Positions 28,814 to 44,785 of a stretch of 64,000 nt of DNA are shown here, in pieces. This stretch comes from Clarkia xantiana subsp. parviflora (lineage: Eukaryota > Streptophyta > Magnoliopsida > Myrtales > Onagraceae), in assembly GCA_036873135.1 (NCBI GenBank), contig JAPTYO010000002.1, positions 23,772,452 to 23,836,451 of the forward strand, written 5' to 3'. Under the pieces are notes generated by a model. The model did no database searches, was not told the origin of the DNA, and saw only the letters and a list, made by a program, of their open reading frames with translations. The number at the start of each line of letters is the position of its first letter. The stretch's first letter is position 1. Position numbers and translations under genes: made by a program.

Positions 28814-30493
28814 CTAGAAAATTGACCCGCGCTTTGCGCGGAGTATCAAATAATTCATTCAAATTACATATTTACTGTTATTTATATAATAAAAATAGGT
28901 AACACATACATAAAAGACCCTAAATGTATAAATATCATTTTTTTTTCCATGGTATAAACATATTTTTAATCAGGTCTATTATGTAGGTAATAAATTAATT
29001 TAACTTATTTATAAAATGTTGCAATATATGAATTTAAATACATTTATAGTTTATGTAAAAGAAAATATTTATAAGTTAATTTGATTGCCTAAAGATATAT
29101 TTATAATATTTTTAATTTAGTTTTATTCTCTTAATTATTAGTTAATAGTATTTTCATCAAATAAACTATGATTTCCTGAATTATATGCATTTTAAAAAAT
29201 TGAGTTTGGTTCTATTATTATTTTTTGTTATTACATGTATGAAACTTATTGAGTAATTTATTTATAAAACACATACAATTATTAATTTACATATTTTCTT
29301 AGTTTAAAATATGTTAATCATATGTATACAAATATATATATCGTATCTTATCGAATATTTATTATTTTTTTGGTTTGGGTAACCTATAAAAAAAATATTT
29401 TAGATTATACTTCATCAATATCTTCTCACATATATTTAGTTTTCATAAAAAATTATTAGTATAAATTTTTATACATAAAATAGTATTTATTTAGAAAAAA
29501 AAAACATGTGCAAAATTTATGACAGTAAAATTTTGAATTTAATTAAAATAATTTTTATATTCAATAATAAATATGTATATAATTGTTACCTAAAATCAAA
29601 CTTGATAATTTTAATATTAAATTAAGAGAATAAAATATTGGAGTAGAATAAACAATTTCTTTATTATTTATTTATAGTTATAATAATTAATAAATGGTAT
29701 TGTTTGAGGCAAAAAACGGACAACAAAATCAAAAAGGATTCTATCACTTAATGAGTGTTCTTGGAGGAGTTTAAAGTGCTTAGATTTATGTAGATGTAAT
29801 TGACGCACGATAAAAAAAAAAAAAGAGTTACATACCGATGTGGACGATGTGGATCAATAAAATGTCACAATTTTGACATAATATATCTACTATATCATAT
29901 CATATATATTTTACTTTTGGTGTGAGTAACCAATAAAGAAATATATTTTAGATTATACTTAATAAATATTTTCTCAAATTATTTTTCATAAAAATATTAA
30001 TATAAATGTTTTACATAAAATACTAAAATAGTATGTATTTAGAAAAAAGCATGTGCAAATTTTATGATGGTGAAATATGTAATTTAATTAAAATAATTAT
30101 TATATTCAATAATAAAATATGTATAATATACTTAGCTAAAATCAAACTTGATATAAAATTTATAATTTTAATATTATTAAATTAAGAGTATAAAATATTG
30201 TAGTAGAAGTAACAATTTCTTTAGAATTTATAGTTATAATAATTAATAAACTGTAATTTTATGGAGAAAAACGGACAATAAAAATGAAACGGCCTCTATC
30301 ACTTAATGAGAGTTCTTGGAGGATTTTAAAGTGCTTAGAATTATCTACATGTAATTGACACATAATCAAGAAGAGTTACATATTGATGTGAACCAATAAA
30401 ATGTCATGATTTTTACATGTAACATACTTGTTTTATTACTTGTCAAAATTGTGGAGGATTTAACCAAATAATATAGATATATAGATAGATAGA
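28814..30493 (-). mobile_element. Non-autonomous Helitron, copy A
   Basis: On the minus strand the 3' end is CTAG followed by a host T (28813), and 12 bases before it stands a perfect 6-bp hairpin CCGCGC-AAA-GCGCGG (28827-28841). The other end starts TCTATC... preceded by A, though AT-rich tandem steps make the exact TC uncertain by a few bases. These are the hallmarks of Helitrons: TC...CTRR, a 3' hairpin and insertion between A and T. No Rep/helicase gene. It contains an internal direct duplication of about 500 bp (29390-29880 and 29920-30420). Confidence 0.75.
29390..30420. repeat. Direct duplication of about 500 bp inside Helitron copy A
   Basis: The block ending TATCACTTAATGAGTGTTCT at about 29760 recurs as TATCACTTAATGAGAGTTCT at about 30315, with matching AT-rich sequence before and after. 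The two halves are visibly diverged, so the duplication is old. Copy B of the Helitron has only one unit. Confidence 0.75.
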
Positions 30494-30837
30494 TATGAAG
30501 AAATTTTGTCATTTGCCACAATGAATTTTGCGATTTGTGGCTATTTGCCCATTCTCAGACGAATATATTCTAAATTATTGATCTTAAATATAGATTTCTC
30601 ATTTTTATGTTTGATATCTTATTTTGTTTGCAGGTTTGAAAAAAAAAAAATTGGAGGTATAGTTCCATGCTCCTACTATAAATGGGTAGATGGGTTTTGG
30701 AAAGAGGAAGAAGACGAAGAGGGAGAGAGACAAGAAAATATATCTTTATAATTTTTTTTTAATGCGTTTTTATTTGCTAGCATTAATTGTCTTTTCTTTT
30801 TCTTTTCTTTTTTGCCATAATTTTCTTTTTATTGGTA
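30494..30837. other. Short spacer with a chance open frame
   Basis: An 81-codon frame (30506-30751) has no family resemblance and a purine-rich end; I do not call it a gene. Otherwise pyrimidine-rich sequence. Confidence 0.6.
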
Positions 30838-30846
30838 TATTTCTTA

Positions 30847-31365
30847 GGGTTAATAACCTATGAAAGGTCTGAATTTTGACCTATGTTAACCGGAAATGTC
30901 TGAATTTTCAAAAGTTAATTTGAAAGATTTGAATTTTCAACTTTGTTGAACTTTGGTTTTCTGTCCTTTTGTAGGGTTAAATTTAACAGAATTGTGTGAA
31001 ATGACACTTTTACCCCTTTTAATTTTTTTTATTTAATACCTTATTTGAGAAAATGTGAAATTACAAAATTACCCCAGAAGTCAAATTAAGAAAATGTTTT
31101 TTTTTGCTTTAAGGGCATTTTCGTCTTTTCAGGTCAAGCATGTGAGGGGCACACTTTGGTCGAAGAGCATTTTAGGGATTTAAGTTTATTTCCGGTCACA
31201 TGTAAAGCATGTGACCAAATTCCGTCAGTTAAAATGGCAAAAATTGACGGAGACCTCTTATATCAACAAAGTTGAAAATTCAGACCTTCCAAGTTAACTT
31301 TTGAAAATTCATACTTCTCTGGTTAATATGGGTCAAAATTCAGACATTTCATAGATTATTAACCT
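30847..31365. mobile_element. Mutator-like MITE, 519 bp, long TIRs
   Basis: Inverted arms of about 110 bp (GGGTTAATAACCTATGAAAG at the left; AGGTTAATAATCTATGAAAT in the reversed right end). A 9-bp duplication with one mismatch flanks it: TATTTCTTA (30838-30846) and TATTTCCTA (31366-31374). The core shares GTGAGGGGCACACTTTGGTC with the element at 13220-14029. Non-coding. Confidence 0.85.
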
Positions 31366-31442
31366 TATTTCCTAATAAGTAATACACCAATAACCTCTTT
31401 CATTTTATATATATATACACTAGCATAATGCATTTAGTATAA

Positions 31443-32630
<1,188 letters not shown>

Positions 32631-32639
32631 ACTAAAAAT

Positions 32640-32990
32640 GTCGTCTAACCATATAACAATGGTGTGGTGGTTCAACGCCTCATCCCTTAACCAGAGGTCA
32701 GGGGTTCAATCCTCGCTAATGACCATGAGAATGGAAAATTGTTCATGGCCAGCACTTTATCCCTTACGGGCTGACCCGGTGCGAGTAGGGATTATGTTAT
32801 CATTACGTGCAATGCTACAAGAGGTAGAGAAAACAGCTGAGCTGGTGGCACGCACAGACCATAAAAGAGAGACATGTGTCACTCTTGTACAATAAACTGT
32901 CTGATGTCTCTCACCTATTGGACGTAGGAGATGATTTTTCTTAGTATGATACCCGGCCGTGGAGCCTTAAGTCCATATATATGATTATGA
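32640..32990 (+). mobile_element. Possible tRNA-derived SINE
   Basis: An A-box-like TGGTGTGGTGG at 32660-32670 (one mismatch to consensus) and a B-box GGTTCAATCC at 32703-32712 are 43 bp apart, as in pol III promoters. A non-tRNA body follows. The 3' end and target duplication were not found, so the borders are approximate. Confidence 0.45.
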
Positions 32991-33471
32991 TTTTACTCAC
33001 AGTTTCCCAAAAAACAAGGTGGTACTGCTTTAGATTGGCAGGGGGATGATTGCTGTACTAATCAAAGATATTTGCATGGTAATCAGGTTTCAGTTGCTGT
33101 CTTGAAAATGAGTTATTCAAAGTATATTGGGGGAGATTTTTAAAAAATTTCCATTATTTTGGCCAAAGACCTTTTGCACGTCTCTTTCTTTCATCTACCC
33201 CGAGTTCTACAAATACATACATTGCTTCATACTCACAACATCAAAACATACACACGGCAGCAGAGATATCACAAGAAGAAACATTCCATCTCTATCTCAA
33301 CTTAATTGAACAACAAAAAAGTCAACCTCAATACGAAGAAGAAAGTGACTTTCTCATTGCAACTTATCTCCACTGTTTTAACTTTAAATCTTACAGGCAG
33401 GCAGAATGTGTCTTTCTCATTATAACAACATCAACTTACAACACAACCTTCCACCATTGTTGAAACCTTCA
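32991..33471. other. RPS13 3' flank
   Basis: No gene seen; it should contain the RPS13 3' untranslated region and polyadenylation site on the minus strand. Confidence 0.5.
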
Positions 33472-35001
<1,530 letters not shown>

Positions 35002-35160
35002 GGCTGTTGCCTAGACTAGCTGTTGCCGAACTCACTGATCTGCTGCTGCAACAAAAGAGAAGGCAAATAGAAACCCTAGCCGACAAACTCAAGTTTTATA
35101 CACATACTTCAAGCCCAGTACGGTTAGGATAGGATTTGGAAGGGGCCATTTCCAATAAGT
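35002..35160 (-). promoter_or_regulatory. RPS13 promoter with TATA box, telo-box and site II element
   Basis: On the gene strand, a TATAAAA box is at 35100-35094, about 93 bp before the ATG. A telo-box (AAACCCTA on the plus strand) is at 35071-35078 and a site II motif TGGGCT at 35117-35112. Telo-box plus site II is the usual signature of plant ribosomal-protein promoters and links expression to cell growth. Confidence 0.65.
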
Positions 35161-35286
35161 TTTCCGGCCTCTCAAATTTAATTCGCGTCCAACCAACATT
35201 AAGTATATTTACGAAAAGTTATTCCCTCTTTTTATAGTCCATATTATTATTTGCAATAATAATTTGACAATTGCACTTATATGCTC

Positions 35287-36951
35287 GAGTTTTTGACCGA
35301 TGTAGACCCATATAAACAACCAATTACACATATAAGCTACTTAAAAAATAAAATATAAATATAGAGCTAACCGAGATTTGAAATCTCGGTCGGTAGCAAA
35401 AATGTTCTGCCCAGCCAAAGCACAACTAGGCCAACGTTATTGTGCCCCGGTTTACATTTTTTTTCTTTTTTAATTCAATAAATATTATTATAATTATCAT
35501 GTATACGTTTTTTCTTAATATGTGTAACGATTTAAAAATAATGAATTTTAGAGTTTTAAAATTATACATACTTATTAGCTTGGAGAATCATTAATAATTG
35601 AAATTACAATGTAAGTAATTTTAGTAGGGATGGCAACGGGTCTCGGGGCCCCGCTGACCCGCGGGGCCCTGACCCAGTTTTGACCCGCCGACCCGCGGGT
35701 CACATGTCGGGTCCGGTCGGGCTCGGGTCCGGGCGGGTCCGGGTCTAGAGACCCGGGGCCCCGTAGACACGCCCCGAAATGCATATATAAATAAAATTTT
35801 TTTTTTAATTTTTTTTATGTTAATATGATCTAACATTTACTAAACAATATGGTTAATATAGTACCTATATAAATAACATGGACCAAATTACAAATAGATG
35901 TATATTTAGATTATTAGGATTTGTTAATTTGGTGTTTGTATTTGTAATGAATTTGATGTATTTGTTGTTTATATTTGATTGGTGTTAGATTTATATTTTG
36001 AATTTATATATAATATTTTGACAAAAAAAAATTGTATTTAATATTGAAAAATGAAAAAAAAAAAAAAAAAAAAAATTGTTCACATGGCGGGGCGGGTCGG
36101 GGCCCCACGGGTCGACCCGCGGGATTGTTGACACGATCCGACCCGACCCGGAAGGTCCATTTGACCGGGGCCGGGTCAGCCAGGCCGACCCGCGGGGCGG
36201 GTCCGGGGCTGCGAAAACCCGCCCCGACCCGCCCCGTTGCCATCCCTAAATTTTAGGGTTAAACACTATTAAAATGGGTGCACAATTTATCGAGTGAACT
36301 TTAAAGGGTTAAAATTCGAAAATAGTTTGGCCGGATGAACCTTAGAATGGTTTATGGTTTATGTTACTTTACAATTTTTCCTTAAACCAGAATGGGTGAA
36401 CATTAGAGTCCTAATATTATGCTTTGAGAACTTTTAGAATTTATCTAGTTTACAGTTAGAATTGGTGAACAATTTTATAGAGTGAACCCGACCATTCTAA
36501 GGTTCATCCGGCCAAACTATTTTCGAATTTTAACCCTTTAAGTTCACTCGATAAACTGTTCACTCATTTTAATAGTATTTAACCCTAAAATTACTTACAT
36601 TATAATTTAAGTCATTAATGATTCTCCAAGCTAATCAGTATGTATAATTTTAAAAATCTAAAATTCATTATGTTATATCGTTACACATATTAAGAAAAAA
36701 CGTATACATGATAATTATAATAATATTTATTGAATTAAAAAAGAAAAAAAAGTAAACCCATGGAGGACAATAATCATTGATGTCCCCACGTGGGGCACAA
36801 CAATGTTGTGCCTTGTGCTTTGGCTGGGCACAACATTTTTGCTACTGACCGAGATTTCAAATCTCGGTTAGCTCTATATTTGTATTTTATTTTTTATGTA
36901 GTTTATATGTGTAATTGATTGTTTATATGGGTCTACATTGGTCAAAAACTC
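35287..36951. mobile_element. Mutator-like foldback element with long inverted arms
   Basis: Arms of about 450 bp are inverted copies (left GAGTTTTTGACCGATGTAGA; the right end reversed GAGTTTTTGACCAATGTAGA). A 9-bp duplication with one mismatch flanks it: TATATGCTC (35278-35286) and TGTATGCTC (36952-36960). The left arm is split by a hAT MITE. The centre (about 36360-36470) is the loop. No coding. Transcripts through it would form a long hairpin. Confidence 0.8.
35625..36248. mobile_element. hAT MITE, 624 bp, in the left arm of the foldback element
   Basis: Starts TAGGGATGGCAACGGG and ends with its exact inverse CCCGTTGCCATCCCTA. The 8-bp duplication AATTTTAG flanks it at 35617-35624 and 36249-36256. 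GC-rich GACCCGCGGG motifs near both ends. Confidence 0.9.
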
Positions 36952-37118
36952 TGTATGCTCGGACATATTGTTGTTTGCACCAATTTTTATCAGTACTTCG
37001 TCAAATGTAACAAGAAACTCTTTTATTCATCTTCAACTTGATTTTTTTTTAGAATTTGGCATTTTTTTGTTTGAAAATGAAGACCATGATAATAGTAACA
37101 AAAACAAACAAAAAAAAA

Positions 37119-38787
37119 TCTCTATATATATATAATATAATCTTGAAAGGTGTTGTAATAATTTGACAAGTAATAAAATATGTAGGTTATATGGCAAAAT
37201 GAAGTAATTATATTGGTCCATTCAACTTTCAATTATCCTTTGGCCAAAAAAAAAACTTTCATTTATCCTAGATGATGTGTCATTTACGTGTAGATAAATA
37301 TAAGTAGTTAGAAATTCTCCTAGCACTCCCATTGCATGTTGGAGACCGTTTTATTTATTTTTCCATTTTTTTTTCAAATAATATAACCTACATATCAATT
37401 AATTATATCTATAAATACTACATAGATTATTACATTTAATTTATTTTTTATACTATTATTTTAACACTAAAACTATTAAATTTGATATTAATTTTCATTT
37501 TGAGTAGACATTGATACATGCATTTTTCTAAAATTTTAACTTCATTAGTTCTTTTAATTATATTTGACTTCTCACAATCACTATATTTGTACTACATGTT
37601 TTTTTTTTTTTTTGTTAAAGACTCTTTCATGTGGAAATTTTTATTATAATAATATTTATAAGACTATTAAATTATATTTTATGAGAAATAATTATGTTTG
37701 AGATTTTTTTTAATCAAATATAATCTAAAAGTACTTTTTTTTATTGTTATCCAAACAACAACAAATTACCAATAATATTATATGATGAATATGCCGATAT
37801 GGTAGATATCTTATTATATACATATGTTCAATATATTTTAGTTGAGACAATATGTAAATTAATAGTTATATAAGTACAAATTACTTTTAAAATAGAAATT
37901 TAGGTCCACTATAGATAAATTATTTTAGGTGTTTTAATCATAAAAAAATCTACAAAATAAGTTTAGCACATTATAATGAAAATAAAGGTTTGTATAATAA
38001 ATTGAGTTAAAGAGTATTAACTAAAGATTATGTAGATGTGACCCTACATGTTTATTTAAGTAAAGCAAAAAAAACTTTCTACAGTGGTTTTACATAGCAT
38101 TTCTTAAAGATGAGACCCACACGTAAATTTATGTTTTTACATAAAGCATTCCTTAAATATAAGGAATGCACTACGTATTACGTAAACAATTTTAATTATA
38201 AATTAATTCATTTTATGATTAATGCTAATATCTTATTGGTGGTTGTTGAAAAATTTAATAATAAAATATATTTAAGGAATATGTTTAAGTAATATGATTG
38301 CAGAGCAAATATTTTTTACATGTGTCTTAACTTTACGTATTACTTAAAGTGTACATAAAAGTCTACGTGGCAACTTTAAAGAATATGATTTATGTAAAAC
38401 CACTGTGGATGCTCTAACCATCTATAAATTTGAAAGTAGACATATTTATTTTAAAAATATATGTGTTGATTATTATTATTCATTATATAATAAATATATG
38501 CTTAATATGAAATTTACATAGTTTTTATTTCCTCATTTTATAATTATTAACAAATAACATTTTTTTACATTATATTGTGTTCAATTTTTATATCATGGAT
38601 TTTATAAAAACAATTACAATATACTCAAAGTCCGGGTATTTAAGTTTCATAAACCCTATTTAAATTTATAAAGTTCAATTTTTTTTAATCATTTGTATAG
38701 ATTTTTCAATATATATATAGTACTTGAAATTAAAGAACATATTAAATAATTCCATACCGTCCAAAGCACGTGTCAGCTACCTACTAG
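37119..38787 (+). mobile_element. Non-autonomous Helitron, copy B
   Basis: Starts A^TCTCTATATATATA and ends CTAG^T; the last 35 bases align with those of copy A, though its hairpin has decayed. The body matches copy A in the opposite orientation (for example the stretch at 37260-37370 against 30280-30380). A MITE is inserted at 38011-38414. Non-coding. Confidence 0.65.
38011..38414. mobile_element. Second copy of the Tourist-like MITE
   Basis: Closely similar to 9370-9785 along its length and ends CCACTGTGGATGCTC followed by TAA. The left end has lost about 12 bases of the terminal repeat. Confidence 0.75.
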
Positions 38788-39055
38788 TATTATACTATAG
38801 ATTAATAATCAAATTACTATCTAAATTTTAAATAATTTACAAATTGCTATATGAACTTTAATTTTTAAAAATTGATTATTGAAGAAATTTTTTAACCCTT
38901 CATTTTCTTATTTTATCTTACATAGGTAATCTACCACTGTTTCATCTTATTCTTCTTCTTCGACTGGGTTCCTCGATTTCCACTAGTGACTAGACACGGT
39001 TCGATTTCTAGACTCTTATTTCCCTCATGGTCTGGTTGAGGTGGCTCATCATGAT

Positions 39056-39769
39056 TGATGGATGTACGCCAAATTTGGACACGTTTTAGTTCAGATTATA
39101 TTATCACAGTAACCCCAACACGATTGTAAATCGAAACATTGACCCAAACAAACTACCCGCATAAAAAAAATGGTTCGGATGGGAAATACACCCGCCCGAA
39201 CCGTAGCTGGTCCAATCTCTCCTAAGAGAGATCAGGCTATTTTGTCCGATCTCAGAGGCCTCGGTACTACCCTCGGACGACGTAATGCGCCCGCCCAAGG
39301 GGTGTACGCAACGTCCCGGAGACCGTCACCCGGGTCACACCTCGCGGAGACTCGTCATCATTTTACACATCCGACCCTTACATAATTCTACGAACTCTCC
39401 CATGCTTACAAGGGGTTAAACCCTCCATTAACTCTAATAAAGCACGTTTAGGGTTTAACGACGTCATTAACCGTCTTAATCCCCTTTTGAGGCCTATATA
39501 TAAGGCTCAAGTTCTTCTCATTTGGGGACTTGATGAATGCTTACACATTTTAACTCTGCATTCTCTCTAGTTTCTCTCTCTAGAATACTGTACTAATTTA
39601 AGTATCGGAGAGGGTTCGCCGGTTCCACCCCGGCTTACCCCTCGTGCAGGTCAGCGAATGAGCGGATTACGGGAAGAGCGAAAGGAAACATATCGGAAGG
39701 AGAAGAATTTCACCAGTGGGATAGACATCCGGGTCGACATCTAGTTGCCCCGAAATACACGTCCCAACA
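39056..39769 (+). repeat. 5' LTR of the old element
   Basis: TGATGG...CCAACA, 714 bp, with a TATATATAA box near 39496. The primer site after it reads TTGGCGTCGTTTG, an apparent C-to-T decay of TTGGCGCCGTCTG. Confidence 0.85.
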
Positions 39770-40189
39770 CTTGGCGTCGTTTGTATGATTCGAACAAAAA
39801 GCTATGACAAGCAAACCATGAGCACGAGCAACAATACTGCACCACCCCCCTACGAACTGATGGTCGAGTATCCAATATAAACGTCATTCATGAAGGCCTT
39901 TCAAGAGAAGGTGCATTGTCCAACCCAAGAGACATGTATATCTCTCAAACAAGGAAACCATAGGAAAAACCAATGATGAAGTGCTAGGTTTTGCTACTCT
40001 GTCGTCACAACCCCTGTCATTGCGACCGCGTTTACCGCCGCCGTTGCAACCCCTGTCATTACAACCGCACTTACCGCCGCCGCTGAGACCGCGTTTATCG
40101 CCGTCGTTGCGACCACCGTTACCTCCAAAATATCAGCATTCGACTGCCAGTGTTTGCTCGTCGCTGTCGTTTAGACCTAGCAAAAGGAT

Positions 40190-40290
40190 CGTCGTCGACC
40201 GAAATCGTTGACGACGACCGAAATTGTCACCAACCGAAACCATCGTCAACGGAAACCATCGTCAACCGAAAATCATCGTCAACCGAGATA
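40190..40290. repeat. Short CGTCAACCGAAA tandem repeat
   Basis: About six imperfect 15-18-bp units of ATCGTCAACCGAAA in the former gag region of the old element; the preceding 39995-40125 is also repetitive (CGTTTACCGCCGCCG). Confidence 0.6.
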
Positions 40291-43200
40291 GTCCAATTCA
40301 AGAGACACGTATCACGTATGCCTCTCAAGCAAATAGGAAGTCTCACTGATAAACATGAAGGAGTGCCACTCTAGAGCACAGATGTGACATACCAAAAATT
40401 GGCAAAACAGCCAGAGAGGAGGCAGTTAGACATCGCGCCCGTCATACAAGAGGGTAGTTGATACAAGAATTGATTTAAAAAATAAGCAACAATCTTTTCA
40501 ATTCAAGGCAATCGAAGCTATCGATTGGGAAACTCCCGCGAACGATACAAGGTGTAATCTTTCACTACACATTAAATTATCTAAATACTTTAATATTACT
40601 ATGCACTGCAATCTCCTATCTTATGACAGGGGAAAATAGGAAATAAGATCAAACACAAATGAGAAAGGATCGAACATTTGAGGAAAACATGTTTCGACTC
40701 AGAAAGCCGAATTGATTTTCAATCGTTGTGATTCACCGGAATTGCCATCGTCGATCACCCGATCATGTCGCTTGGCTCCGCCAAGCCATCCCACGCCGCC
40801 GACCTCTCACCTCTCACTGCACCGGTCTACACCGATGTGCTCCGACAAACGGGTCGCGTCGAGGAACCCACCGCAATGCCCAACTGAAACCTACTAATCG
40901 CAAACACTTTCAAAGCGCGTGCACCCTCAAAGCAATCGTGCCTGCAAAGCGCACCCAAATCAAATGTATTCAAGAGTTCAACCATGGGTTATACAGAAGT
41001 AATGGATCAAACTCAAATACCCCCTAAAAGCGGTGACCGATTACTCGACAACCAAGGGTATACTCAACACCAGAGAGGGGAGATAAATTCTATCTCTCAG
41101 GCCAAGATACGGAGAATGTCACGACATCGAAAAACAAAGAATGATCCCCTAGTCATCACAAGGGTCACCAAAAGCTTCAACATTGGAAGGATACTGGTTT
41201 TGCATGAACAACTTCCTACAAGTGGAAGACACCCGCATAACAGGTAACGCTAGACATACTGTCAGCACCTTCATCCCCCCAGATTACACACCAAAGGGCG
41301 ATCCGAACCAGAAAATAATAAACAGAAAAACCATGCATTAATAAGAAGGCGTTATGACAACCCTTCACGCCTAAAGGCCAAGAGGAAAAACAAAGTTGCT
41401 CACGACGGATGAAATAAACAGTATATATACTTTGAACCCTGAGAATGTGTAGAAATAAACATCCCAAGAAGCGGTAACCGTTTGTGCAGACCTCAGAGTC
41501 CGAACCATAGTAGTCGTCCTGATCGGAAGCGCACATCTGATACACGACCTCACTACTTGGATTCGCTGACCCGACTCAACAACTCGATCCGTCATGTCTG
41601 AACAAGACCATCAATTTTATCTACCCTCTTTCAGGAAATATCTCAAAAAGATAAACATGCACATCAAAGAGGTGTATTCAGAGATAAAAACTCGAAAAAT
41701 ATGCTCAAAGTTAGAGCTTCACTCCTGAATGAGAAGCAAAATGAGCTTAACATTCCATTGAAGAAATTCTAAGAAGTAATGAGCAAGTGAAGGCACCATT
41801 CAAATGGCATCCCAATGCCACCGCGGAGTGTACAGACCAACTATTAACAAAGGAGGGTGAGACTTAAACTCCACCTATCGAAACGACGGAGAAGCAAAAC
41901 AAGGCAAAAAGCACATTAGTGTCAAACAGCTCACCTACTACGCAATCCATAGAGGAACCACCCGACCTATGTGATATTACATAACTGTCACAAAATGTGG
42001 CTACACTAAATGAAATTTAATCACGACTGATTACAGCAAGCTTATCACAACCAGGAGCATGCTCTAATAAGAAAAGAAACATTCCTCATCGCCAACGACA
42101 AACTCTAAAGACACGGGGCTTACAAAAGAGATAGTGCCACAACCAAAATATGAAATATGGGACACACTTCCCATCAAGGGCCTTAAGGCATGATAAGAGC
42201 TCTCTAAACTCAACTAAGGAAGAGCTTAACAACATGGGAAACGAGGGTTCGAGATAGACCCTTACACTAAATGCACACCCTCACCAAACGCCTTGCCATT
42301 GGGTGGTAAGAAATTTGTATCTGATATCCCATCAAGAGAAAAATCCCAATAAAGGGGCCACTGGGGAAAAATCATGTCCTTAAGGTTATACGCCAAACAC
42401 TCAACGAATGAAGGTTACGACAAAGGAAAAGGGGGGGGGGGAAACCGTCAATTCGATATCCCTCACCCATGTATACGTCCGCAACACAACTGTAACTTCT
42501 AATGATGTTAGCCTGCAAGGCATAGCCAATACGGGGACAAACCCACAGAAAATCACGGGACAGCACCTGCAAATCCAAAGGCAAACAACATTTTTTATAT
42601 CAAGTCCTAAGTAAAGAAAAGCTTATAAACATGATTGGAAAAGGGAGGAACATGACCAATGTGACACTCCATAAAAGCATTCGAAAACTCAAACGCAAAG
42701 GTAAAGGCGAAGCACAATAAGTACCACAACACTTCAAGAAGATTATTACAGCCCGATCGGACATCCAAATCCGATGCAAGGTGCACCGATCAGACTCACC
42801 AGTCTGAAACACAACTTCAAGTTAAAAAACTCGAGACACTATCATATGAGAAAGCTTTACGACTCAAAAGCAACCCCTTCCAAGAAATGTTACTCCTTGA
42901 AGCAAACAAGCATGACAAAATGTAAGTCCTGCAAGGGACACTCATCGCGCCCAAGCAAACATACATATTCAATAAAATAGAAGAGTAAGAAGCCCAAGCA
43001 TAAGAGGTACCTAACAAAGGAAATGAACAACAGGCACTCAACGTCCAAACATGAAAGACGGTGCGACCACCAAGCAACTTTGGTGGCACCAAACGAACAA
43101 GTGTTTGGCACTACACCTAAATATAGAAGTGGAGATTAGAAACAAAAGGCAACAAGAACACGCAATACCACTCCTCCTAGAGAACTCGCAGAAGAGGGAA

Positions 43201-43383
43201 ACAACATCAACCCCCTGTACGGATTCGCCCTAAGTTGGCGATAACGAGCATCGCCCTCGAAAGGTGATCTCTCACACTCAGGAAAAGCCCAGGTAACAGG
43301 CAATATTGCGGAAAGAAAACCCAAGTACATATTCAGACAGCGTATCAAAGACGCACCCTACCTAGAAAATAACATCAAGTAAA

Positions 43384-44060
43384 AATCACATTTTGTGCCC
43401 TCTAGGAGCCAATCCTGCGAACAGTTTTCGACGCCCCCAAAGAGCGTATCTTGAGAGCAGTTCTATACTGCGACCACATTCTGTGCCCTCCAGGAGCCAA
43501 TCCTGCGAACATTTTTCGACGCCCCCAAGTGCGTATCTTGAGAGCAGTTCTATACTGCGACCACATTCTGTGCCCTCCAGGAGCCAATCACGCGAACAAA
43601 TTTTGACGCCCCCAAGAGTGTATCTAGAGAGCAGTTCTATATTGCGACCACATTCTGTTCCCTCCAGGAGCCAATCACACGAACAGTTTTCGACGCCCCC
43701 CAAGAGCATATCTTGAGAGCAGTTTTATATTGCGACCACATTCTGTGCCCTCCAGGAGCCAATCCTGCGAACAATTTTCGACGCCCCCAAGAGCGTATCT
43801 TGAGAGCAGTTCTATATTGCGATCACATTATGTGCCTTCCAGGAGCCAATCCCGCGAACAGTTTTTTACGCCCACAAGAGTGTATCTTGCGACCACCTTT
43901 GACGCCCCCAAGAGCGTATCTTGCGATCACTTCAACGCCCCCAAGAACGTATCTTGCGATCACTTCGACGCCCCCAAGAGAGTATCTTGCGAACACTTTG
44001 ACGCCCCCAATAGCGTAGCGTATATTGCGAATACTTTTGACGCCCCTAAGAGCATATCTT
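43384..44060. repeat. 87-bp then 35-bp tandem array
   Basis: Six units of about 87 bp start CCACATTCTGTGCCCTCCAG-like at 43385, 43473, 43561, 43648, 43735 and 43821, then shorter units of roughly 35 bp (GACGCCCCCAAGAGCGTATC) run to 44060. Frames on both strands are open only because of the repeat period. Confidence 0.85.
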
Positions 44061-44654
44061 GAGAAAACCTCTTCATAATGCAAGTAAGATTATATGAGAA
44101 ATGAAAGTATGATTATGATGACAATGCATGCATGACAAAAATCGAGTGGATTAAAGAAAAGACACTTCGACAAAAGAAAAGAAACACGACAACAGGCAAA
44201 CAAATCACAAGTCACGCAAAACAACCTATGTAGAAGACACGCCTTGCAGGTCACCCAATGTGACCTCTGACAAGCTATAGAGAAGAGACGCCTTGCAAGT
44301 CGCCCAATGCGACATCTGACAAAATTTACTGTCTTGCATGTCGCCCTCACATTACCTCTGCTTGTATTCTGTCTTGCATGTCGCCCTCGCGTGACCTCTG
44401 CCTTCATTTGACTTGAAAATCATCAAGCAAGACTTGGCAAGCATCGCCCTAGCGCATTGTAAAGCACATGAAGAGGACATCTCAATAGCATAAAGGATAC
44501 AACATCCGACAAAACGAGATGAGGGGACAAAACCCAACAAACATAGCTTAAACAAAAGGCAACTATAGCAACAAATGTATGAAAAATACTCATGATATAA
44601 AAACATAATGTTAAAACATTGGTGACATGTTCGCTAATAAGCATGGAATGCAAA

Positions 44655-44785
44655 AGCATACATCGCGAAGTGGCTATCATGTCTACACACCACGAAGTGG
44701 CTATCATGTCCACACACCGAGAAGTGGCTATCATGTCCACACATCACGAAATGACTATCAAGTACATACATTACGAAGATGCTAT
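44655..44785. repeat. 27-bp tandem array
   Basis: About four to five copies of CGAAGTGGCTATCATGTCCA plus seven bases, degenerating to the right. Confidence 0.8.

Noticed and set aside
30506..30751. 81-codon plus-strand frame as a small gene
   Set aside because: No family resemblance, low complexity at the end, no supporting promoter or splice evidence.
43384..44083. Frames of about 100 codons on both strands as genes
   Set aside because: They follow the repeat period exactly and read the same peptides over and over; repeat-driven.
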